DNA of 64,000 bases from Rhizoctonia solani (taxonomy: Eukaryota > Basidiomycota > Agaricomycetes > Cantharellales > Ceratobasidiaceae), in contig NC_057384.1 in NCBI RefSeq assembly GCF_016906535.1, forward strand, positions 558,001 to 622,000, given 5' to 3'. The position numbers and the translations under genes were made by a program. The notes beneath the pieces were generated by a model that was not told where the DNA came from, searched no databases, and was given only the letters and a program-made list of their open reading frames with translations. Below are positions 42,517 through 52,731 of the stretch, one piece after another (position 1 is the first letter of the stretch; every line of letters begins with the position of its first letter).

Positions 42517-44856
42517 CTATGCACTTGGCATCTGCTCCTTGTTGACGTTGATTCCAAGAATCAGGCGGCGGTGGTCCTCTGACCGAGGTTTGAACTCGAA
42601 CTCAAAATGATCTAGCTCACTAGTCATGTAATGGATAGTTGAATTGATCTTCGAGGTAGAGATTGGTCTGGGCTACTTACACTATGACTGCGTTGTGTTT
42701 TGGTTTAATTTGTGGGGTGATCTCCTCGCCATCATCATTTTTCTTCTTTGAGAAGGTAAACATAGAAATTAGTGAGGCAGCGCTGACAAACGCCGAATCC
42801 TCAGCGAAATAGATGCCCGGACATTTGCTACAAGAGTTTATAGGTATCAGGGTTGAGATAAAGTGTCATTTTATGTCCAAGCTAGCATACATACCGCCTT
42901 CCCCACCCGAAAACAGGTGGCCGTTGGACATCAGGATCTAGGTACCTGTCTGGGTTGAACTCTTCAGGATTTTTGTACAGACGAGGATCTCGTGATATAG
43001 CCCTAGTGAACACGAAAAAAATCTCAATCACAATGAGCTGCGATTCTTAGTAAATTAGCCACTTACCAAACATTTCCCATACTGATCAATAGATACAAGC
43101 GGATGGTTAATTTGGTAGACCAATCAGTTTTCTAGTTTCGGAAGACAAAGTAGCAGTCCTCACACAATCGTATCTTTTTCAATCTGATATCCCCGATAAA
43201 TGTCATCTTTGAAGCATACATGAGGTATTGCTAATACATGGTCAGCACACTTCTTCGGGATTGCCGGAAGGCACACACCAAGTGGGATAACAGGATGCAT
43301 TCGTAGCACCTCGTCGATCAAGTTCCTGATATATGGTAATCGTTCTCGGTCCGCAATGGTCGGCAAAGTAGCTAGGCCAAGGACAGCATCGAGCTCCTGC
43401 TGGGCTCGTAACTGCACATGTGGATGCGAAACCATCATGGCTACAACGTTTAGAAGGAAGCTTGCGCTCTGTAATAAATACAGTACAGGTCATGAATCAT
43501 ATTAATCGTATATTTAAGTAAGTTGCTCACAGTGTCCGTCCCGGCTGGTTAATAATCGGGGGTATTAGCATCGCGATTGGTCTTATCGTTCAGTTGTAAT
43601 TACGACCAATTCTCTCACTGACCTCCAAATAGAATGATTCCAACCTCCTTCAGTCGTTCCTCCTTCTCTGCGGGGCTTAGTCCTGAGAGTAGTGCATGGC
43701 CCTGGTCCTGGAGTAAAAGACCAAGCAACGAAACTTGATGCGTTTCAGCAGTCTGGAGATAGTGGGGGGGGGTCTGTAGTAAAATGCCATTTGGAAGAAA
43801 GGAAATAAGCGCTTACAACCTGTTCCTTTACCCATTCATATAAACCAGCCTTTGCTCCTTCTTGCAGCATCCCCCATTCTCTTCCCAGGCGTTTCCAATT
43901 TGTGCCCGGAATCCAGGCTGGGATATGTAGCATTACTGGGAACACATTCACAAGGAAGTCTCACAGCGACGTATTTAATCAGACTGCGACTTACTTCATC
44001 ATATGCATACTTACTTGTTTGCATGGCAGCCTGCACGCCATGTTCGAATGCGGATTGTGCCGTCTTGAAGAAATGATCGTCAGAGCTTTGTGGCTCGTAC
44101 CCATAAGCGACTTGTAGCATCAGGGAACCTGCGGAGCTTCATGGGGTTACAGATGGATAAGGCAGAAGTGATTGACAACCGGGTAGAACCTACAAAAATA
44201 ACTGGTCTCTGACGGCCTGGAATGGCTGGGTTTGGCTCGAGATATCCAACAGGCGTTTCAAAAGCATTCGATTTTGTCTTTCTTGCATGGGATTAAACTG
44301 AACAACAGCACGGTTGTTGAGCCATTTATTCATTATACGGCGATAGTTCCGCAAGAGTTCGCCATATTTAGCTATGCTGACATTCTTGGCCCAGTTCATC
44401 CTGAATTGGCTAGTCAAACAGAGGCCAAGCTAACAGCAACAGTGACTTCAACATACAATGGCGGCTCCGTCAGCATTGGTATGGAGGGTCGGTCCGAATA
44501 AATTGCCGAACGTTTATCAAGGAGGTCTGAGGCAGCCTCGGCAGAGTTGAGGACAATAATTTTCTGACCGAGTAGTTCAAGATAAATGATGTCCGCTAGG
44601 AATTAGACGTATGTCAGCAAGCGCACATGGTATTGAACCAGTTCAACGGCATACATTTGAGCTTTTCTCCAATTTCCGCAAAAGCTACATATTCTTGGCC
44701 CGAAGGGATCGAAAACAAGTTGCCTACGAACGGAAGCGACGCTGGAGACGGTGGGTGACGAATTTTGGGTCTGCGAGCCAAGCGCCAACACTGGTAAAGG
44801 AAAAATGCAGCCAGAGATATAGGGAGGATTGAATGGCTCAATTGAGTGTTTGACAT
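42517..44856 (-). CDS. P450-2, cytochrome P450 monooxygenase, 13 exons
   Basis: Exons (5' to 3'): 44856-44655, 44595-44457, 44400-44194, 44136-44015, 43959-43817, 43752-43623, 43544-43531, 43468-43279, 43230-43164, 43081-43067, 43002-42895, 42827-42681, 42619-42517. They sum to 1587 nt, 528 aa plus stop, all GT...AG. Features: N-terminal anchor (SILPISLAAFFLYQCW), hinge RHPPSPASLPFVGNLF, I-helix AGTDT in a 14-nt exon, K-helix DEVLRMHP, MGNVW in a 15-nt exon, NPDRYL, heme loop FGWGRRKCPG with the axial Cys, and C-terminus HFEFEFKPRSED. Family members are heme-thiolate ER monooxygenases needing a reductase; the overall look is like basidiomycete P450s often named O-methylsterigmatocystin oxidoreductase-like. 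Substrate unknown. No lesion found. Confidence 0.88.
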
Positions 44857-45644
44857 AGTGCTATGATGCTCGTATCAAGGTCTCTACGCGCAACAATGGA
44901 GAGATGTGGTCAAAGTATCTCGGCTGTGCGGAATTTATCTGGAGAGCTTGACGTGTCATACCAAATAGGAACCAGGTATGTATTCCTGGAAGATAGTTTT
45001 CGAATGTAAAAGAGGAGCTCATCAGAACACCGGTTTGCTTCTTTGCGCCGTGAGAATGGGGTCAAAGATGCAATAACCTCTCTAGGCTCGCAACCCCCAG
45101 CTTTGTAACCGATCGAGGAATCAATTAGTGCGAGAAATTAACTGAAAATTTGCTAATCGAGAGACTTGATATATGCCCGGTACGTGTTGCTCTCTATTCC
45201 TTCCAGAGTTACATAGTATGTTTTATACATAGCCTATCGAGTGGTTCCGTAAAGACCCTGTGTAGAATCTACCAACAACCGCCCCGAGCGTTCTAAGCTA
45301 CAGAGCGACTCAGAGGCGACGGGCAAGTAATCACGCAACTGTATGCGGGCAGACCCTGGGCTCCATGATTTGGCGTTCGGCAAACTCTCGGCGTCTAATT
45401 CGAGGGATGTAGGATCTCTGGGGGCCACCATCAATGTATGCACCCAATCGGTATTGAAAATTTTGTAAAAACGCCTCAGACACCACTTGGAATCACTCGG
45501 TATACCTTTAACACATAATGCCCTCGAAAGCGATCAATATTGGCAAGGATAATAGCAATGTCTAGTGTCAAATCAACATTTCATTACAAACCAAGCACAA
45601 ACTCAATTAGGGTATACCGTCCCGCTCGTCAGTACGTATCAGCG
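44857..45644. other. Intergenic between LIM gene 3' end and P450-2
   Basis: Likely P450-2 promoter and LIM 3' UTR. Parts recur at 40748-41345 as the flank of the duplicate. Confidence 0.45.
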
Positions 45645-47139
45645 CTATCCTGCGCGGCCAATCAACGCGTACCCAGAGCCTTGCGGGCCATGTGTCTAAA
45701 CAAAGAAAGTGGGTCATGGAAGTAAGAGGGATACCGCAAAATCCTACCTTGGAGTAACAGTTACGACACATGGGTTCTCCGTCATTCTCGGTAAACTTTC
45801 CTGCACTCAATGAGGAGTTGCACTGCACACATCGAAGACAGAGTTTATGATATTTGCGTCCACCCGGTCCGGTAACCTAACCACCATACCATAAATTTGA
45901 TATTTATGAAAGATAGGGGCTATGACGAAATGCCTACCTGCTCGGCATGATACACGGCCTTGGCACATCGGGGACACTCGACTCTTCCTCCAAAAATATT
46001 TGGACTCCCGCCGCCAGTCATCATCGGTCGTATACCGGTTGGAGTCTGCGCAAGGGGTCTGACTGGCGAAGATATACTAGATTGCATGATACCAGCAGTC
46101 GGAGTCGAAGCCCCTTGCCGAGTAGTACCAGTAGGGGTTGAAATAACGGGCCGAGTAGGTATAGATCCAGTCGCATTTGGCGTGAGCGGGGACTGGCCGG
46201 TGGCGTCAGCTCCGAACATGGTGCGCTTGGTAGGAGAAGGTGGTCCAGCTCGTAGCGCAGCAAAACCTGTGCTTCCTTTCTTGATCGCACTAGGTGAAAG
46301 AGGCGCAGGGAAGCGCGACCCTATCGCCGACCTCTGTCGGTACTCGAAATTGTATGTGTTCTTCAGAGGTGCTGTCCTGGGCGGAAGGTCCGGCGCCCGA
46401 GTTGAAGAGGATGTAGACAAGGGGGGCGATGGAGCAGCAAAAATGTCGTCCGAATCATCCTTGATTCGTTCTGGAGTGGCGGGAGCGGGTGTTTCCGATG
46501 ATTCCGACCCAGTAGGGTGAGCTTGAGGCTCATTCGACTCGCTCTCAACATCAAGAACATCATTCTCTGCAACCTCGGTCGCCGGTGATACCGTTCGTGG
46601 GGGCGTGAGAGGCGGTTCGTTCCGTGGCTTAGGTCCCGAAGACTGAGAAATTCGACCAGCGAACCCATCGATCGAGCGAGGCGGGGACATAGGTTGAGCA
46701 CTGCGTGACGGAGGGCTGGCTGGTGGGGAGACCTGCGGGAGATTCTGGTGTCTCAAGTCTATGATATGTCTCAGGTCCAGAACATCTTGGACATCATCAT
46801 TAAAACACACCTCGAGTGCCGAAACCTCGAACATGACAGGGTTTGCAGTACGGCTATAGAAACATACCACTTGTGAGCCACCAACGAATGGGAGCAAGAG
46901 AAGCCTACCTGTTGGTTGTGCTCGACAAGAGAATATGAGTCGAGGCGTTTATTACATGATGTGCATTTCAGGCAGGACTTGTGGTAAGTTTGTCGTCCAG
47001 GACCGATGATCTTCCAACGGTTGAACATCATCAGGGTGCGCAATTACGGGTGCAGACGTCATGCTCTACCCACCTGCTCAGCAGCGTACACAGTCTTTTC
47101 GCACCGAGGACACTTGGAAGGTCCGCCAAACATATTCAT
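45645..47139 (-). CDS. LIM zinc-finger domain protein, 6 exons, 403 aa
   Basis: Exons: 47139-47074, 47010-46909, 46853-46811, 46758-45938, 45876-45748, 45695-45645; total 1212 nt in frame with GT...AG introns. LIM 1 reads CPRCEKTVYAAEQ, then HKSCLKCTSCNKRL and YCKPCH (Zn ligands C-C-H-C / C-C-C-C/H). A Pro/Ser/Thr-rich linker of about 250 residues follows (PPASPPSRSAQP, TPERIKDDSDD, TSSSTRAPDLPPRT). LIM 2 reads CPRCAKAVYHAEQ, HKLCLRCVQCNSSL and CRNCYSK, ending HGPQGSGYALIGRAG. LIM pairs with a disordered linker usually act as protein-interaction adaptors, often at the cytoskeleton, as in CRP-like proteins. No catalytic domain. Confidence 0.88.
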
Positions 47140-47545
47140 GATTGTGCTTGATCGAAGTGAGAATGGGAAGAATCAAGCCTGAACACGCGTGATGGTTGTT
47201 GTAGTTTGTGTCATCAAGACGACGGCCGCCCACTATATTAGCACAGCCACAATTAAGCCTGCCAACGGTAGGCGCCGAACTAATTTCCCCAAGTAATTCC
47301 CAAATTAAATTCTATCCTAAATTATGTGTTTCAGGCCAACCGGCAACATTTCCTGAATCGAGGTTTTGGTGACAATTTAACATTCCATCCTACGAGCGAT
47401 TATTATTATCTCGTGTCATTAAGCCCCCACCTCGAGGCATCTGGTTATCAGCTGAGATATCAAGATAGGCCGAGTTACGAAGAAATAAACTTCCGTGGAC
47501 GCCTCATACTTAGAGTGCACAAGCCCGAGCAATAATCGCAGCATC
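47140..47545. other. LIM gene 5' flank
   Basis: Probable promoter region. An open stretch at 47326-47535 (+) shows no known motif and is likely chance. Confidence 0.35.
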
Positions 47546-47960
47546 ATGGGAAACGCTTGACCAGGTTTGCACATAGGGCTAGCTTCACTAATAATACTCT
47601 TTCCCTTTTGGCGCCTGATCCGGAAACCCGAAGCCCCTCACCTGTATTCACCCCCATCCCTCCCATTTGTGCGAAACCTTTTCTCAATTCCCAATGAACG
47701 TGAATGTATTGTCTTCCTGAAGCTCGGGGAAGAATTTGAGTGGATGCATTTGTAGGACTTGGTAGAGTACATGCATATTGACTGGGTTCGGGACTGCTTA
47801 GCGGACATTGTTTACCTGGAAATATTCGCCCAGAAAATCATTGTCAATTCAGTTGGAACTCCCTTCGACCTCCTCGGCAAACATTCAGCACTCTGATCGC
47901 TCATCCATGCCAACGGTTGCGGGCCCGGACTTGAGCAAATAGCCACAAGAGCGTCAACTG

Positions 47961-48071
47961 AATGAAATCCCTGTTTTCTCTGGGGTTCTCCAGAGTTCTC
48001 TGATCAGGTGATTTAACCGCGGGGGGCTCTGGAGTTAATTAGCACCTTTTGGAGAAATAAATGATTTCATT
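47961..48071. mobile_element. MITE-H copy 1, palindromic
   Basis: 111 bp with inverted ends AATGAAATC...GATTTCATT and internal TTTTCTC/GAGAAA, and a CTCCAGAG/CTCTGGAG core. A second copy is at 49350-49449. Confidence 0.5.
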
Positions 48072-48222
48072 GAGAATCCCACAACTTATTGAGGATCTCA
48101 GGATGAATTGTTCTAATAAATCAAGCATAATTCAATGGAACAACATTTGGTGATTTTGTCGCAGGACAATGAACAGCTGGCTCATGATCCATGCGCAAAC
48201 TGTCACTCAATTTTGTAGCTTA

Positions 48223-48438
48223 CTCAGCAAAAACTATTTTTCTTGTAACACCAGGGGTTTGGTAATGGCGTATTGACACACCAATAACATGTCATTACAC
48301 AAATACATGTGATAACGCTGATGTGATATACAGTTGTAACATCATGTAACACCAATTACACCATTACCAAACCCCTGATGTTACAACACCCCAATTACAT
48401 GTAATCACATGTTATTCCACCCCACATATTTTGCTGAG
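48223..48438. mobile_element. Tc1/mariner-like MITE with TA duplication
   Basis: Ends CTCAGCAAAA...TTTTGCTGAG flanked by TA on both sides (48221-48222, 48439-48440). A second, long inverted repeat lies inside: TGTAACACCAGGGGTTTGG (48244) against CCAAACCCCTGATGTTACA (ends 48385). 216 bp, non-coding. A TA duplication is typical of Tc1/mariner. Confidence 0.62.
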
Positions 48439-48566
48439 TACAGGAGCAGCAAACTCAACCACTTCTTTGCAAACTATAGCTGGCAGCCTGGTACCAGAAG
48501 TAGGGTTGGGCCTATATGTTCAGGCAAATGTTCAGAATAAGCTTGAGATCTTTATTGGTAAGGTAG

Positions 48567-48782
48567 CACTGTATAAGGTTAAAATACTGAAAATAAGAAT
48601 GTGTGTTTAAGTGGAAATTCAACTGAAACCAAGGTCAATATATACTAACTTTAGGTATCAATTCTTCCTTAGTCTGATTCATGCTGAGGGAGACATACTG
48701 AATTTGTAGTTTTTGGGCTGCGTTATACTGAAAAAAGTTATATTTTACTGACATACTGATAAGATCTTATTGCACCACAGTG
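48567..48782. mobile_element. MITE-G copy 2, CACTG-ended, TSD TAG
   Basis: 216 bp, CACTGTATAAGG to CACCACAGTG, flanked by TAG at 48564-48566 and 48783-48785. CACTG ends with a 3-bp TSD resemble CACTA-type termini. Confidence 0.62.
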
Positions 48783-48880
48783 TAGCCATGCCAAATACCT
48801 CAGACAAGGATCAACTACCGTACATTTGGAACCTGATCAATGAGGTCTTTGGTCTCCAACCCATTTCTCCACTCGGTAAG

Positions 48881-49682
48881 GACTAAACAGTCCAATTATC
48901 AAACACGTGCAATCAATTGGCGGATATTTTCTTTGTCTTTCCACATACTTGCAATACCTCATACATGTTTTCAAAGTGACTCTTGGGAGATTTAGGCACA
49001 AACCAAATAGGAACACAGTCCAATTGCGCTGTAAGTAAATCCAAACAGATGTCATGCGTATGGTTCTGGATTAAGTGACACTGGACATCAATGGCAGTCA
49101 AATCAAGCTGTTTGAGATCAATTCAAACCCTGGTCAAATGAGCTCCTACAAGTCCTACTTGAATATATAGTGACAAATGAAAAGAGAATCAGAATTTTCA
49201 GGATTAATGTTGAAGACGGTTAATTAGAGAAGGAAACCAACATGAAGAAAGCTTGTCTTGGGCCAAATCACGGGTACCGGTGTTTTCTTGTTAGGTTTGA
49301 TCAATGTTTACTAGTATGGCAAGCCAGATGCAAAGGCGTCTACTCAACTAAGTCACTGTTTTCTCTAATCAGGTGGTTTAACTCCGGGGCCCTCCAGAGA
49401 TCTCTGGAGTTAAGGGATACCTTTTAGAGAAACAGGTGATTTTGTTAAGTAGGTAGATCCACTGAGGGACACCCTTGGTCTCAGGTGGAACTAATCTTCT
49501 CTGTCAATAGAAGTTTTCCACCTGTCAAAGATTCTTATCTTGGACAATCATGTAGTGAAGGTACTCACAGACAAACAAATAGCCCACAGCCCATTTATAG
49601 ACCACCACACAAATGAGCGTTACATCCCAAGAGCTATATCAACTTCCTCTATAGTTAAAGCCCCAGAGGTCACTTTGATATT
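48881..49682. other. Intergenic upstream of P450-3
   Basis: No gene recognised; includes MITE-H copy 2. Likely P450-3 promoter near 49600-49682. Confidence 0.4.
49350..49449. mobile_element. MITE-H copy 2
   Basis: About 100 bp sharing TGTTTTCTCTAATCAGGTG, TTTAACTCCGGGG and CTCTGGAGTTA with copy 1; ends weakly inverted (ACTAAGTCAC / TGATTTTGTTAAGT). Confidence 0.45.
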
Positions 49683-49904
49683 ATGGACAGCATTATCCCA
49701 GGCTTTTATGTATGGCTAGCTCTGTTGATACTCTTTCCCCTCTGGCGCCTGGTCCGTAAACACAAAGCCCGTCACCCGCCTTCACCACCGTCCCTCCCGT
49801 TTGTTGGAAACTTATTTTTGGTTCCTAATGAACACAAGCACCTTGCATTCATAAAACTTGGCAAGCAACTTGAATGTATTGTGATTAATAGGCTTGACAG
49901 ATTA

Positions 49905-50467
49905 TGTTGTGCACCACTGTAAGGTGGGCACACGCTGGTGGAGTTGGGCGCTTAAGGCTGTACTACTACAAGTAACACGTACGTAATCTAACTAATAAAG
50001 GCTATACTACTTCCGCTTAAGGCGGACTGCTACTACTAACTAATTCAAGGGGGCCTTAGGCCTGGAGGTGTGGTGAGTAAGGGGGGTGGTGAGCGTCTGA
50101 GTACTACTGGAAGCCCGCTACTTAGCTGGCTGACTAATCCTCCTCAATGAATATGAGACAAGGTAAAATCGACTTGGGGTCTCCAAGCAATTTTCCTGCT
50201 GTATATATAGACAATACTACTAACTACATGTGGTCTGTGCGTGTGTGAATAGAAGCCTACATGTGAAAAGAGAAGCGTGCTGCGGACTGCGCAGAAGCGT
50301 GGATTTCTCCTAAGCGCCCTTGGCACGGCATCTCGGCGCGGCATCTTGGCATGAATAAGCGCCGAGATCACGTGATCGAAAAACATGAGATATCAGGTCC
50401 GTAAAAAATGCTAAAAATAGTAGAAAATTCAGGCGATTCTAATGGTATATGTTAGGAGGTTATAACA
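49905..50467 (-). repeat. Solo LTR-B in intron 1 of P450-3
   Basis: 563 bp antisense, TGTTGTGCACC to GGTTATAACA; TSD GATTA at 49900-49904 and 50468-50472. It enlarges the intron from about 60 to 626 nt while leaving donor and acceptor intact. Confidence 0.93.
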
Positions 50468-51652
50468 GATTACATGCATGCTGATTGTGCTCTATTGATA
50501 GTGGATATTGTATACCTTGAACTGCTTGGACAGAAGATAATTGTACTCAACTCAACTGAAGCGGCCTTGGACCTCCTCAACAAATGTTCAGCGTTATACT
50601 CAAACAGGCCAATCATACCAATGGTTACCAATCCAGATCTGTGAGTAAAGTTCCCTGAAGATTGCAGTGTGTCTTACCAGTATTCAGAATGAACTGGTCA
50701 GGGAATATCAGCTTAGTCCCGCACAATGATACTTGGCGTCTCTATTGCCGCATAATGAATAATTGGCTCAATTCCTGAGCTGTTACTCAGTTTTGCTTCT
50801 TGCAGGAACAGCAAACCCGTCAGCTTCTGCGCAAGCTGTTGAAAGCAACAAGCCATGCCCAGCCATTTGAGTACGTCAAGAATACGTTCTTCTTGTGAGT
50901 CATGTTTACACCTCCAATCACAAATAAAATGTATTTCCAATGACCTCAAAGCTCTATGGGATCTTTAATGCTCCAACTTGCATATGGGTACAAACCTCAA
51001 ACCCCCCAAGACAATTTCTTTGAGGAGGCACAACTAGCATTTCATAATGTGCACGTGGCATCAATGCAAACAAGTGAACAACCTTACAATATTTTGGCTG
51101 TGAACTGAATGGTGGTATTTCAGGTTTTCTTGTCAATTTGTTTCCTGTGTTGTCTCACATTCCCGACTGGTTCCCCGGGACAGGCTGGAAGCTCACTGCT
51201 AGAGAATGGAGAGCACAGCAGAACAAAGCAAAAACCAAACCCTATGAATGGCTGAAGTCCCAAGTCCCAAGTCGTAAGCCTCACCCTTTTTGCTTGCGCT
51301 TTATCTATGCACCTTACTCAGAAACAAATTAAATATGTAAAGGACAATGGAGCTCATCAGTTATTGCTGCTTGGGCCTTTACTTAAGGACCATGTCTTGT
51401 TATTGGATTTGAGTTCAACGGATAGAGACAAAAGGCTGAAGGAAATCGGCATCATTCTGTTTGGAGGTTAGTATGATGTTATGCCTGGTTGAGAGTATTA
51501 TGTTTATCAAGTTACTGCACACTTACTTGCTATAGGTGGCACAGATACGGTGAGAGACTGCCGTAGAAGAACACTAAGGGTCTTGTCTAATCCCGCCCTC
51601 GCTTCAGTCAGCAAACTTCCTTGTCAACTTTGTGTTGGTAATGGTGCTGAAC

Positions 51653-52213
51653 TGTTACAAACCCCTAACATATACCATTAGATTCGCACGATTTTTCTGA
51701 TATTTCTACTATTTTTTACGAACCCTGTATCTTTACTTTTTCGATCACGTGACTTCGGCGCTTACTATGCCGAGATACCGCGCCGAGATGCCGTGCCAAG
51801 GGCGCTTAGGAGAAATCCACGCTTCTGCGCAGCCCGCAGCACGCTTCCTTTTTCACATGTAGTCTTCCTTTCACACACGCACAGACCACATGTATTTAGT
51901 TAACTTGTCTATATATACAGCAGGAAAATCGCTTGGAGACCCCAAGTCAATTTTACCTCGTCTCTTACACATTAGAGAAGGTTACCAGCCAGCTAAGTAG
52001 CCGGCCCCTAGTAGTTCCCACACGCTCACCACCCCCTTGACCTATCACACCTCCCAGGCCTCAGGCCCCATTGCCAACAGTAGATTAGAAGTAGAGCGCC
52101 TTAAGCGCTAGTAGTATAGCCTTAGTTAGTTGTCTTACATAAGTTAGTGTAGTAGTACGGCCACAAGCGCCCGCCTCCATTAGCGTGTATCCACATTACC
52201 GTGGTGTACGACA
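51653..52213 (+). repeat. LTR-B, 5' LTR of B6 with promoter
   Basis: CACGTG at 51746-51751 followed by TTCGGCGCTTAC and GCCGAGAT repeats; TATA box TATATATA near 51910; predicted RNA start near 51944 (AAGTCAATTTTAC), 33 nt on. CTTGGAGACCCCAAG just before it can fold into a small hairpin. Confidence 0.9.
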
Positions 52214-52228
52214 TTGTAAAATCGACTT
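52214..52228 (+). other. B6 primer-binding site, complementary to its own LTR
   Basis: TTGTAAAATCGACTT follows the LTR directly. Its complement AAGTCGATTTTAC occurs in the LTR as AAGTCAATTTTAC (51944-51956), one CpG-type mismatch; other B copies match exactly. No tRNA 3' end match (TGG start) is seen. Confidence 0.7.
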
Positions 52229-52731
52229 TTGTAGGCTTGATCGACAACGAGAGGACTCCCAGTACTAGCACAAGGGAAATAACCGTGATTGGGGCCACCT
52301 TGCAGAGCATAATAATCAAAAGCTCCCCACCCCCACGTAGTACCAAATTGCTATAAGGCTGACGAGCTCTAATCGCCCGCATACCCCGAGTTTCGCCGGA
52401 ACTCAGTAGTCAGCGACCCTAGACCGCTGAAATACCCGCTTGCTGAAAACCCGCTCATATCACGACCGCCAGGCCTGTTGATTTGTTGTAGGGGCAGTCC
52501 AACGCTAGGTACTAGACGCAAGGGTTTAGCGTTAGTATACTACAGAAAAACCGCTCATAAGTCCTGTCACAGGCACCTCTCCCCCACGCCGTCTCCACAA
52601 TTCCATCCACACGCTCTGGCGTCCCCCACCCATACTCCCGTCCTACCAGCCGCTCTAGTCGTCGTTCCGTGGCAGCCAACTCCCAACCACCCACTCGCGA
52701 ACCATCTCCCACTCCGCAAGACTTGCCAAGG
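52229..52731 (+). other. B6 leader
   Basis: Non-coding 5' leader up to the gag ATG, with a ccaac gctaggtacta block and GAGCGG-type repeats conserved in other B leaders. No separate gene seen. Confidence 0.55.

Larger units (their letters stand above)
47546..48880 (+). pseudogene. P450 relic, fragments of exon 1, exon 2 and the K-helix exon
   Basis: From ATG 47546 it reads an exon 1 like P450-3 (GLASLIILFPFWRL, PPSLPFVRNLFSIPNE) with an early TGA. Then at about 47806-47930 it reads DIVYLEIFAQKIIVNSV, with a frameshift after KHSAL. At 48795-48876 it reads DKDQLPYIWNLINEVFG...ISPLG before a GTAAG donor. The pieces are in the right order, but most of the gene is lost and three MITE-like elements lie inside. 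Non-functional. Confidence 0.75.

Noticed and set aside
47326..47535. Small gene upstream of the LIM gene
   Set aside because: No motif and low-confidence composition; overlaps the likely LIM promoter.
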